Shown here: piece after piece, positions 45,931-54,351 of the stretch
How positions within the stretch are numbered: position 1 is the first letter of the stretch
Layout: the number at the start of each line of letters is the position of its first letter
DNA from: Desulfosoma caldarium
GTDB taxonomy: Bacteria > Desulfobacterota > Syntrophobacteria > Syntrophobacterales > DSM-9756
Direction: 5' to 3'
Length of the DNA: 64,000 bases
Assembly: GCF_003751385.1 (NCBI RefSeq)
Contig: NZ_RJVA01000011.1
Location: 459,126 to 523,125, forward strand
Translations under genes and position numbers: made by a program
The notes under the pieces: generated by a model
Database searches by the model: none
What the model was told of the DNA's origin: nothing
Seen by the model: the letters and a program-made list of their open reading frames with translations, nothing else

Positions 45931-46428
45931 ATGCCCACCATTTTGGACGTGAAAGCGTTTTTGGCCCAGCACGGCATAGAAGTCTGGGAATTTGACCAGC
46001 CCACTCCCACGTCGGAGGCGGCGGCCAAAGCCGTGGGATGCACGGTGGCGGAAATCGCCAAGACCATTCTCTTTCTGGTGGGAGATCAACCCGTGGTGGT
46101 GGTCACCTGCGGAGACCGCCGCATCAAGGGTTCCCGCCTGAAGCAAGCTGTCGGCCTGAAGGGTAAGGTGCGCTTGCCGGGCGAAGATGAGGTGGTGCGC
46201 CACACAGGGTACGCTCCAGGAGGTGTCTGCCCGTTTCTTTTGCCTTCCTCCGTCACCGTCCTTATCGATACGTCCATGCGTCGGTTTCCGCGCGTCTACG
46301 CAGCCGCGGGCAATGACCATTCCGCCGTGCCCATCACCGTGGATCATCTTTTGACGATCACCGGCGGCATGGAAGCCGCTGTTTCGGATGCTCCAGAGGA
46401 CAACGACAAGGATTTCCGCAAACACTAA
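45931..46428 (+). CDS. YbaK/ProX-type aminoacyl-tRNA deacylase
   Basis: 165 residues: TPTSEAAAKAVGCTVAEIAK, ILFLVGDQPVVVVTCGDRRI and GYAPGGVCPFLLPSSVTVLID, the YbaK/EbsC editing fold. Such proteins clear mischarged Cys- or Ala-tRNAPro; the specificity is not readable. It lies 12 nt downstream of pyrF, probably in the same transcript. Confidence 0.85.
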   Translation: MPTILDVKAFLAQHGIEVWEFDQPTPTSEAAAKAVGCTVAEIAKTILFLVGDQPVVVVTCGDRRIKGSRLKQAVGLKGKVRLPGEDEVVRHTGYAPGGVCPFLLPSSVTVLIDTSMRRFPRVYAAAGNDHSAVPITVDHLLTITGGMEAAVSDAPEDNDKDFRKH

Positions 46429-46949
46429 CCCGTTGCACACACCCCGTCCAAGAGGGGGAATTCTAAAACGCCTCGGTATACCGGGGCTTTGTGTGTGGGT
46501 CATTCTGGGAATTCTTTCCCAGAGCGGGGTCGCTCAGGAACCCTCACACCGGTTCCGGGTAGCCCGCAACGGCGTGCCGCCTTGGACGCTTTCAAAGACG
46601 CGATCAAGGTGTCTTCATCAGCAGCACAATCCCGGATTTCCATACCTTCGGGATGACGCGTTGGTCGCCTCAAACGAGGTAGATCGGCACTGAAGTCCGT
46701 TTCCCGGGCGTAAATCCACTGGAATAGATAGCACGGCAAGGTTATTTCCTCCACGTGCCGGCAACCTTGGCCTCATCGGTTCCGGCGTCCTAGCTTGCCG
46801 TGGGCTTTTTCGGTTTCGGTTCCGCGCCGCCGGTCAGGTCGGTGTGGCATAGGAGACGACGTTTTCCGGCGGTCTGGATCTTTGCGAAGAGGTCATACGT
46901 CAGGGGGGTGGAACTGTAAATTTTCGGTCTCGATCACGGCTGTTCTTCT
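46429..46949. other. Accessory-region border without recognised gene
   Basis: About 520 nt after the deacylase gene hold no convincing coding region. Short frames on both strands have no ribosome site and no recognisable motif. It marks the start of the variable segment. Confidence 0.4.
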
Positions 46950-47230
46950 TTGCGCCGGCGAAACCGGTGAGGTGGGGTGTATGAAAGAGTCATACGTCGA
47001 AGGGCAAGCCCTCCACAATGGCCTCGAGTCATGCGCCAATGTTCGCGAGGGCGAAGGTGAAGCGTGGACAGGGGTACCTGCTGGATGGATATGGAGCCTT
47101 CAAAGACCCTCCCTTCAGGGTGCCGACCCGGTAGGAGAATGGGGAAGGCCGCAAACGAGGCGATAGTGGTCCCTCCACGAGCACGAAGGCGGAAACGGCG
47201 GGAATAGCCAAAGGAACGCCTGAGGTCCCG
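46950..47230 (+). mobile_element. Probable 5' remnant of a group II intron
   Basis: The sequence contains GGTGTATGAAAGAGTCATAC, CGAGTCATGCGCC, GCGAGGGCGAAGGTGAAGCG, GGTGCCGACCC and GGGGAAGGCC in this order. As I remember them, these resemble the domain I region that precedes the maturase gene in a common class of bacterial group II introns. No maturase gene or domain V hairpin follows, so only the 5' part remains. Confidence 0.45.
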
Positions 47231-47694
47231 ACGAGAGGAGCGTTCCGCGGTGACTCAAAGTCTCGCTTCTCTCGTTTATCTGCCGGAAGCACTGGCGATG
47301 TGTTGCTCTAATGCGGTGGTCATACGAATGGGTTTTTGATCTGAAAACACTTGATACTTGTTTCCCTTGTGCAATAAACTCAACAGAACTGAATTGAAGT
47401 CAAGCCCCCATCGGGTGTGTGAAAATCCACACATGCCCGGCTGATGGGGCTCGAACAAGAAATGCCGAAACAGAGCTGAAAACAGAATTGGTCGTTTTAA
47501 CTGCCAGCGAAATCGAAGAACTTCTCATGGCACATGTCGAAACCATCAGGCGGATGACTCGACGGGGAAACATTTCTGGGTGAGGTGGGGAAGCATGGGC
47601 GTTTTCCCATAGAGGTGCTGATTCAATGGTCATGCCGGAAACAAGCGGGTCCTGACCCTTGACCAAACAATCAATCCTGCAGGGGAGACATGCA
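47231..47694. other. Leader region of the KaiC-like operon
   Basis: No gene was recognised. The sequence becomes AT-richer, and the KaiC-like gene starts at its right edge. No confident promoter was found. Confidence 0.35.
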
Positions 47695-49152
47695 ATGCAG
47701 CAAACCACTGAAAATCGCCTTTCCACAGGTATAAAGGGGCTGGATGAAATATTGGCGGGCGGGCTTTTGCCTGGACGCGCCTACCTGTTGCACGGCGGGC
47801 CCGGAACCGGCAAAACCACCCTTGGGCTCCATTTTCTGGTTGCAGGTGCGGCTCAAGGGGAAAGAGCCCTGTTTATCACCCTGGAGGAATGGGAGACGTC
47901 TCTGCGCAAAAATGCCGCGGCGGTGGGACTGGATCTGTCAGGGATTGATTTTCTCGACATAAGCCCCGGTCCCGAATATTTTTGCCGGGTGCAGACCTAT
48001 GATATTTTCGCGCCGGCCGAAGTGGAACGTGAACCGCTCACCGAGACGATCACCGAAGCCGTCGAACGAATTCATCCCGTGCGGGTGTTTATTGATTCCC
48101 TGACCCAGTTTCGTTACCTGTCTTCCGATGTGTTCCAGTTCCGCAAACAGGTATTGTCGTTCCTTCAGTTCCTGACCCAGCAGGGGGCCACCGTGGTCTT
48201 TACCTCGGAGTACAGCCCTGACCATCCGGACGATGATTTGCAGTTCATGGCCGACGGCATAATTGAGCTTGACTGCGAAGAGGGCGGCCGCAGTGTGAGC
48301 ATAAGAAAATTCCGGGGATCAAGCTTCAAGGGCGGCAAACATTCCATGGTGTTGACCAGCCGAGGCATGGCGGTTTTCCCCCGCTTGATACCGGAAGAAC
48401 ACGGCCGGGAGTTCCTAGCGGAAGCCATTTCCACCGAAATTCCGGAACTGGACGCGCTGATGCACGGGGGTGTGGAGCGCGGCACGATTTCCATCATCAC
48501 CGGACCGAGCGGCGTCGGAAAAACCACGCTGGGAATCCTGTTCATGAAGGAAGCGGCCCGCAGAGGCGAGCGTTCCGTGATGTATTCCTTTGAAGAGAGC
48601 CTGGAACCCCTGATTCACCGATCCGAGGCGGTCAAGATTCCGGTTCGCAGCATGCTGGAAAAAGGCACCCTTTCCGTCGTCCAAGTGGAGCCGCTGCGGT
48701 ATACCTCCAACGAATTTGCCTGGATGGTCCGCCGGGAAGTGGAAGAAAAGAACGCCAGGATTGTGATGATCGACAGTCTTTCGGGCTACAGGCTGTCGTT
48801 GCGGGGTGGAGACCTGGTCAGTCATCTCCATGCCCTGTGTAAATATCTCAGCAACATGGGCGTCACCGTGTTCCTGATCAATGAGGTGGAAGCCATTACC
48901 GGTGATTTCAAACCAACAGAGTTGGGTATCAGCTATCTTGCGGACAATATCGTGATTTTGCGGTACCTGGAGATGGCAGGCGAGCTGCGCAAGGCCATCG
49001 GCGTTCTCAAAAAACGGTTGAGCGACTTTGAAAAGACCCTGCGGGAATTCGAGATCACCGGTTCGGGTGTCAAGGTGGGCCCGCCTTTGCGCCGTTTGCG
49101 CGGCATTCTGACCGGTGTGCCGAACTGGGTGAAAGGGGAGGAAGAAAAATAA
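47695..49152 (+). CDS. KaiC-like double RecA-domain ATPase
   Basis: 485 residues with two RecA/KaiC domains. Domain 1 has Walker A HGGPGTGKTTLGLHF (near residue 35), catalytic Glu pair FITLEEWETSL and IDSLTQF. Domain 2 has Walker A TGPSGVGKTTLGILF (near 270), YSFEESLEPL and MIDSLSGYRLS. The Ser/Thr phosphorylation sites of clock KaiC are not evident, so this is the non-circadian KaiC-like class linked to signalling. GGGGAG before ATG 47695 sets the start. The receiver and sensor kinase genes follow closely. Confidence 0.85.
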   Translation: MQQTTENRLSTGIKGLDEILAGGLLPGRAYLLHGGPGTGKTTLGLHFLVAGAAQGERALFITLEEWETSLRKNAAAVGLDLSGIDFLDISPGPEYFCRVQTYDIFAPAEVEREPLTETITEAVERIHPVRVFIDSLTQFRYLSSDVFQFRKQVLSFLQFLTQQGATVVFTSEYSPDHPDDDLQFMADGIIELDCEEGGRSVSIRKFRGSSFKGGKHSMVLTSRGMAVFPRLIPEEHGREFLAEAISTEIPELDALMHGGVERGTISIITGPSGVGKTTLGILFMKEAARRGERSVMYSFEESLEPLIHRSEAVKIPVRSMLEKGTLSVVQVEPLRYTSNEFAWMVRREVEEKNARIVMIDSLSGYRLSLRGGDLVSHLHALCKYLSNMGVTVFLINEVEAITGDFKPTELGISYLADNIVILRYLEMAGELRKAIGVLKKRLSDFEKTLREFEITGSGVKVGPPLRRLRGILTGVPNWVKGEEEK

Positions 49153-49158
49153 CACCTG

Positions 49159-49517
49159 ATGCGAAAAAACTGTTAATCGTGGGCGCCAACCCGCGAAACC
49201 AGGAGCTGCTGTCGGCGTTTGTTCAGCGGATGGGGTATGAGGCGGTGCGGGCCGATGACCTCGACGCGGTGGACGACATCTTGGATCATCGACTAAATAT
49301 AAAGATTGCGCTGGTCGATGTCACGGGATTTGACCAAGGCGTCTGGCAGCGATGCGCTAGGCTCCATGGACAGGGTATTCCCTTGCTGGTCATCTCGCCC
49401 AAACAGAGCGCGGCCATCCGAAAAATGAGCTTTTCCCACGGCGCGCAAGCCGTATTGGTAAAACCGCTGGGAATGCGTGAACTTGCCGACATGATTCATG
49501 GCTTCATGCAAGCGTGA
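49159..49517 (+). CDS. Stand-alone receiver-domain protein, start region out of frame
   Basis: About 118 residues of CheY-like fold. LLIVGANPRNQELLSAF is beta-1, the phosphoacceptor Asp is in IALVDVTGFDQ, and the conserved Lys is in AVLVKPLGM. The usual acidic pair after beta-1 is missing (GAN), so phosphorylation may be atypical. The natural start ATG 49159 reads MRKN then TGT TAA; one extra A in the A6 run (49164-49169) would give MRKKLLIVGAN. Otherwise GTG 49179 starts a shortened protein without ribosome site. Slippage, a real mutation or a base-call error are all possible. Confidence 0.65.
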
Positions 49518-49547
49518 ATAGCTTTTCCATCAAGGGGGAAAGATAAT

Positions 49548-52241
49548 ATGGAGACCATCCTCCTTTTAATAAGCAAGGACCGTGACAGGCAGCTGCTGGA
49601 AGACTATCTGGCCGACAAATATCACATCGTTGCCTCTGATCACATCGACGTGCTCAACACCGCCTTTGATCTGTGCCTGCTGGACGGTATCTATCTCAAG
49701 AGACTAAGAGACAGCCTCCAGGTACGTAGAGAATCTGAAAAAGGGGTTTTCCTGCCGATATTGCTGGTGACCGCCAAACAAGATATTGGCATGCTGACAT
49801 CGAGGATTTGGCAGATCATCGATGACGTCATATCCACCCCCATCGAGAAAGGTGAGCTGCACGCCCGTATCGAGGTGCTGCTACGCGCCAGGCGCCTTTC
49901 CCTGGAACTGAGAGCGGTGCAGGACGCAGAGTTACAGCGGTCCCGGCGGGCGCTCTCTGAAAGCGAGGAACTGCAAAAGGCCATCGTGGCCTGTTCGCCG
50001 CTGGCCACATACTCCCTGGATAAAAAGGGAAATGTCCTGTCCTGGAATCCGGCGGCGGAAGCCATGTTCGGCTGGCAGGCCCGAGAGGTGATCGGCAAGC
50101 CTTTGCCCATTGTGCCCGCGGAAAAACAATCCGAATTTCAATCGTTGATGCGGCGCATTCTGGAAGGCGAATCGATTTCCGGCATGGAGCTGGTTCGACA
50201 ACGCAAAGACGGCTCTTTCCTGGAGTGCAGTCTTTCAGGAGCGCCGATCCGTGATTCCCAAGGTGGCATCGTGGGTATCATGGCGACCATGGAAGACATC
50301 ACCGAACGGAAGCGGACGGAAAGAGCGCTCATGGAAAGCGAGAGCCGATTCCGCAGCCTGTTTAAGAACAATCATGCGGTGATGCTGCTCATTGATCCCG
50401 GCGACGGGGCCATTGTGGACGCAAATCCCGCAGCCTGCAGCTATTATGGCTGGTCGAAGGACCAAATCACCCGTATGAACATCGCTGACATTAATACCTT
50501 GTCGCCTGAACAAATACACGAAGAAATGAATCGGGCCAAGACCCAGCAGCGCCATCATTTTGAGTTCCGGCATCGCTTGGCGGACGGCACCGTGCGGGAT
50601 GTGGAGGTCTACAGCGGGCCGATTCACGTATCGGGCCGCGTTCTTCTTTATTCGCTCGTATTCGACGTCACAGAACGCAAGGCCGCCGAACAGGCCCGTC
50701 TTGCCAGCGAAGCACGCTTCAGATTGCTTGTGGAAAACGCACCGGACGGCGTTTTCGTCCAGACCCAAGGGCGATTCGCGTACCTTAATCGCGCAGCGAC
50801 CCGGATTTTTGGTGGCAGGGAAGCCGGTGAACTATTGGGGATGCCCATCGTCGACTATTTTCATCCCGATTGCCGGGAGTTCATTCGTGAACAAATTCAG
50901 CTCCTCAACCGGGACAAGATCCCCGTTCCCATGCACCATGTAACCGTTTTGCATAAGGACGGAACGGCTGTGGATATCGAAGCCTCCGCCGTCCCAATGC
51001 ATTATGAGGGGCATGACGGTGCACTGGTTTTCGTGAGGGATATTTCGGAAAGAATAAAATCGGAAAAGCAGCGCCAGGAACTGGAAGCTCAACTGCATCA
51101 AGCCCAAAAAATGGAGTCTATAGGTCGCCTTGCCGGCGGAGTGGCCCACGACTACAACAATATCCTCAGCGTTATCCTCGGGTTCACCGAGCTGGCTCTT
51201 AGAAAGGTCAAACCGGGAGACCCGTTGCGTGACGATCTTAACAAGATCTATGCGGCGGCTGAACGCTCCAGGGACATAACTCGGAAGTTATTGACCTTTG
51301 CAAGAAAGGAAATCATTGCGCCTAAGGTGTTGGATCTGAATGTTACCGTTGAAAGCATGCTGAAAATCTTGCGCAAACTCATCGGCGAGGACATCGAGCT
51401 GACATGGCGACCGGGTGTCCATCTCTGGCCTGTGAAAATGGATCCATCTCAAGTTGATCAGATTCTTGCTAATCTGTGTGTCAATGCCCGCGACGCCATC
51501 GCCGACGTGGGGAAAATTACCATTGAAACGGGAAATGTGAGCTTCGACCAGGACTATTGCAATAGGCATGCGGGCTTCTCACCTGGGGATTTTGTCTTTT
51601 TGGCCGTCAGTGATGACGGCTGCGGCATGGATGCTGCGACACTGGAAAATATTTTTGAACCGTTTTTCACCACCAAGGGTGTCGGTAAGGGAACGGGATT
51701 GGGCCTTGCCACGGTCTATGGTATTGTCAAGCAGAATGACGGTTTCATCAATGTGTACAGTGAGCCGGGTCACGGGACGACGTTCAAGATCTATTTTCCC
51801 CGGGCCACCGGTGACATCACGGAAAACCGTCCTGCCGATGCAGAAAAAATACCTGAGGGCAAGGGTGAAACGATATTGGTGGTTGAAGATGATGCATCGA
51901 TCCTGGCATATGTTGAAGAACTTCTAACCAGCATCAACTATAAGGTATTGAAAGCGGAGACCCCTTCAGATGCCTTGCAAAAAGCGAGAACCCATGCCAC
52001 CGAACTTTCACTGTTGATGACCGACGTCATCATGCCCGAAATGAATGGCCGCGAACTGGCGCAGCAACTGCTGACGATTTGCCCGAAGATCAAATGTCTC
52101 TACATGTCCGGATACACCGCTGACATCATAGCTCAACGTGGTGTTCTGACCACGGGCATTCAATTCATACAGAAACCATTCTCAGCTAGAGAGCTGGCCG
52201 TCAAGGTCAGGGCGGCCCTGGAGCATAGCCAAAAGATCTAA
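49548..52241 (+). CDS. Hybrid sensor histidine kinase: REC-PAS-PAS-PAS-HisKA-HATPase-REC
   Basis: 897 residues. Residues 1-125 form a receiver-like domain ([26 protein letters not shown]). PAS domains lie at about 140-255, 260-375 and 385-500. The HisKA domain has the H-box [17 protein letters not shown], and the HATPase has N-box [12 protein letters not shown] and [19 protein letters not shown]-terminal receiver ([31 protein letters not shown]) completes it. No membrane segments are seen, so sensing is cytoplasmic. GGGGGAAAG precedes ATG 49548. It is the third gene of the module with the KaiC-like ATPase. Confidence 0.88.
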   Translation: METILLLISKDRDRQLLEDYLADKYHIVASDHIDVLNTAFDLCLLDGIYLKRLRDSLQVRRESEKGVFLPILLVTAKQDIGMLTSRIWQIIDDVISTPIEKGELHARIEVLLRARRLSLELRAVQDAELQRSRRALSESEELQKAIVACSPLATYSLDKKGNVLSWNPAAEAMFGWQAREVIGKPLPIVPAEKQSEFQSLMRRILEGESISGMELVRQRKDGSFLECSLSGAPIRDSQGGIVGIMATMEDITERKRTERALMESESRFRSLFKNNHAVMLLIDPGDGAIVDANPAACSYYGWSKDQITRMNIADINTLSPEQIHEEMNRAKTQQRHHFEFRHRLADGTVRDVEVYSGPIHVSGRVLLYSLVFDVTERKAAEQARLASEARFRLLVENAPDGVFVQTQGRFAYLNRAATRIFGGREAGELLGMPIVDYFHPDCREFIREQIQLLNRDKIPVPMHHVTVLHKDGTAVDIEASAVPMHYEGHDGALVFVRDISERIKSEKQRQELEAQLHQAQKMESIGRLAGGVAHDYNNILSVILGFTELALRKVKPGDPLRDDLNKIYAAAERSRDITRKLLTFARKEIIAPKVLDLNVTVESMLKILRKLIGEDIELTWRPGVHLWPVKMDPSQVDQILANLCVNARDAIADVGKITIETGNVSFDQDYCNRHAGFSPGDFVFLAVSDDGCGMDAATLENIFEPFFTTKGVGKGTGLGLATVYGIVKQNDGFINVYSEPGHGTTFKIYFPRATGDITENRPADAEKIPEGKGETILVVEDDASILAYVEELLTSINYKVLKAETPSDALQKARTHATELSLLMTDVIMPEMNGRELAQQLLTICPKIKCLYMSGYTADIIAQRGVLTTGIQFIQKPFSARELAVKVRAALEHSQKI

Positions 52242-52242
52242 G

Positions 52243-52566
52243 CTAATCTTTTGAAACTGTTCCCGTTTCGTTTCTGTCCTTGTAGCCGTGCAGCGTGTCG
52301 GCAACGACCACGGCCCCGGCGGCGCCTTCGATGGTTGTTTTCTGCTTCAGAATGAGCTTTTGTTTGGACTCGTCGGAAGCCCTTTTCTTGACCGACTCGG
52401 CCATGTCGCCACCGGCCTTCTTCTGCAGCTCGGCGACCTGGGCTTGAAGGTGCCGGTTTTCGTTTTCTAGGTCGGCAACGCGAAAGGTATCGCCTTCCTG
52501 CTGGGCTGGTTTCTTCTTGGCCGCTTCGACGGCCGGTTCATCGGTGGGTTTGTTTTTGTTTTCCAT
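52243..52566 (-). CDS. Small coiled-coil protein, phage scaffold-like
   Basis: 107 residues, highly charged. A predicted coiled coil VADLENENRHLQAQVAELQ lies in the middle and a Lys-rich region on both sides. AAGGAAAT precedes ATG 52566. The frame continues upstream as TFTGLELLDRKGADGNTR, which looks like coding sequence, so it may originally be the tail of the preceding phage-like protein. Function is unknown; phage scaffold is a guess from context. Confidence 0.4.
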   Translation of the reverse strand: MENKNKPTDEPAVEAAKKKPAQQEGDTFRVADLENENRHLQAQVAELQKKAGGDMAESVKKRASDESKQKLILKQKTTIEGAAGAVVVADTLHGYKDRNETGTVSKD

Positions 52567-53176
52567 TGTGGAATTTCCTTCGGGTTGGGATTGGTCGGGC
52601 TGGCTCACATGGGACGCCAATCGAAGAATCCTGGTGTTCCCGTCCGCGCCTTTGCGGTCGAGCAGTTCCAGTCCGGTGAAAGTGACGCCGTGCAGGAATG
52701 TCGAAAACGGGTGGGTCGCCCACATCACGGCCCTTGAATGTGCATGGGTGGGTGCAGCAGTCGGCCTTGTTCTGGAAGCGGTTGCGCCAGACCGTGCCTT
52801 GGCCGTCGTGATCATCGCATACCATAAAGATCTGGGAAATGACCCCGCGCTTCATCAGCTTGTAGGCCAGCGGGGGCTCGCAGACGTGCAGCCCGGCGAC
52901 ACATTCCACGAGGCCGCCGTGATCGTCCTTCAGGTAGTCGGCGACGACGATGTCGTTGAACTCCTGCGAGCGTTGCAGATCGACCTTCTTGTTCGCGGCC
53001 ATCATGGACCGACTGGACAAATCCTCGGCGGTGAAGTGATGGCCATTCTTGTTGGTCCCGGGGCGGCAGAGCGCGAAGCTGAACTGGGGGGCGCCCGCCG
53101 ATACGACACCCATGGCCTCGGTCCTGAGCGTGTCGGGATCGAGCGTCAGCGCCGCATCTATGGCGAGCCGTTCCAT
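52538..53176 (-). pseudogene. Phage head-protein-like fragment, frameshifted
   Basis: From ATG 53176 (MERLAIDAALTLDPDTLR) the frame gives MGVVSAGAPQFSFALCRPGT, VDLQRSQEFNDIVVADYL and LVECVAGLHVCEPPLAYKLM. These suggest a prohead-protease or head-maturation type protein; I do not recognise it firmly. After about 52750 this frame turns Arg-rich and unlike protein, while the frame of the next entry becomes protein-like. A frameshift there is likely, leaving a phage relic. Confidence 0.45.
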
Positions 53177-53554
53177 CAATCTCCCGCCCTGTGTGCTGCG
53201 CTCTCCGTGAGTTGCGGGGAGCGATCCGCGGTGACTTACCGGGGGCCGCAGCGATGTCTCGGAGAGTGACGGCGACTTTGAGCGGGCAGGGTGGAGGCGG
53301 ACCAAAGCGGCTGTGCGGCAGACGACGAGGGGTGGGTCCTCGTCGGCCTCGGCAATCTCCGAGAAGACCCCGTCGAAGGAAGAACGGGACGGCCGGTAGT
53401 CTTCGATAAAGTGCGCCGGATTTCAGGTGACACGGAAACCCCGAGGTCAGCATTTGATAAAGTCAGCCTGCCTGTGGTAGGTGAATCAAGATGATTTGAC
53501 GTGCGAGTGGACGTGTTTGAAAGAAAGATCGTTTGTTGATCGTCACGTCCTCGG
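53177..53554. other. Gap between phage relic and integrase relic
   Basis: 378 nt with no recognised gene. The frames are GC-biased shadows, and part of the lost N-terminal half of the integrase may have been here. Confidence 0.35.
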
Positions 53555-54170
53555 TCGGGAAGGGGGTGGCCGGGGGAAGTCGTCCGCGCCTGGAAGCCCA
53601 AGCGACTTCCTGTCGTTATAACCCACGATGAAATGAAAGCCATGCTGACGAACCTGTTCGGCCATAGGTGGCTCATGGCCTCGATGATGCGCAGCGGCAA
53701 GGGGGCGAAAGACCGCATCACCAGGCTCCCCAAGTCGCTCAAAGTCCCATTGCAAATGCTTTTTAAAACCGTCAAAGAAATCACGAGGGCGACCTGGCCG
53801 ACGGTTGGGGCCACCTCCTCCTGCCAGACGCCCTCGGCTCTAAATACCTCAACGCGCCGCGGGAATGGCGCCGGCAATGGGTCTTTGGGCAGGAAGAAGC
53901 CAAAGACGTGCGAAGAAGGACACCATCGCGTTCACGAATCACTCATCCAGAAGGCGATCATTGGCGCGGTGAAAATGGCCGACCTGGCGAAGCGGGTCAC
54001 CTGCCACACATTGCGTTCTTCCTTCGCCACGCAGCTCATAGAAAGCGGTGACGGCAGCAGGACCGTTCAGGAACTTCTCGGTCACAAGGACGTCAAGACC
54101 GCGATGATGCACACACCCATGTCCTGAACCGGGGCGCCCAAAGGGTCCAAAATCCGGCGGGCAATTCGTA
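53555..54170 (+). pseudogene. Decayed integron-type tyrosine recombinase
   Basis: Pieces in different frames match XerC/IntI integrases: VVITHDEMKAMLTNLFG-like at 53610-53670, SGKGAKDRITRLPKSLKVPL, then in another frame [20 protein letters not shown] and [34 protein letters not shown] follows, then TVQELLGHKDVKTAMM and finally HTHVLNRGAQ. The LLYGSGLRLMECLRLRVKD-type segment is deleted and at least two frameshifts are present. It cannot be active. No attC-like sites were seen beside it. Confidence 0.75.
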
Positions 54171-54351
54171 GAGGAGGAGCGATGGTGTCTTATATACAAA
54201 CCATATCCCCCCTCGTGTTCTGTGCAAAACATGGTCTAATCTTTTACAAACGCGGGTGTTGCGAGAGAAATGCAGGCGGGGTGTTATACTGCGATGTCGT
54301 GACCCAAAAATGTTATGAGAAAATCATATAACCACTGTTGGCAAAAGTGAT

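Noticed and set aside
47237..53236. A 19-bp sequence (GGAGCG-T/A-TCCGCGGTGACT) at 47237-47255 and 53218-53236 brackets the signalling module with one mismatch
   Set aside because: In a 64-kb GC-rich window a 19-mer pair with one mismatch is expected by chance at roughly this order; no duplication or att-like structure supports an excision boundary.
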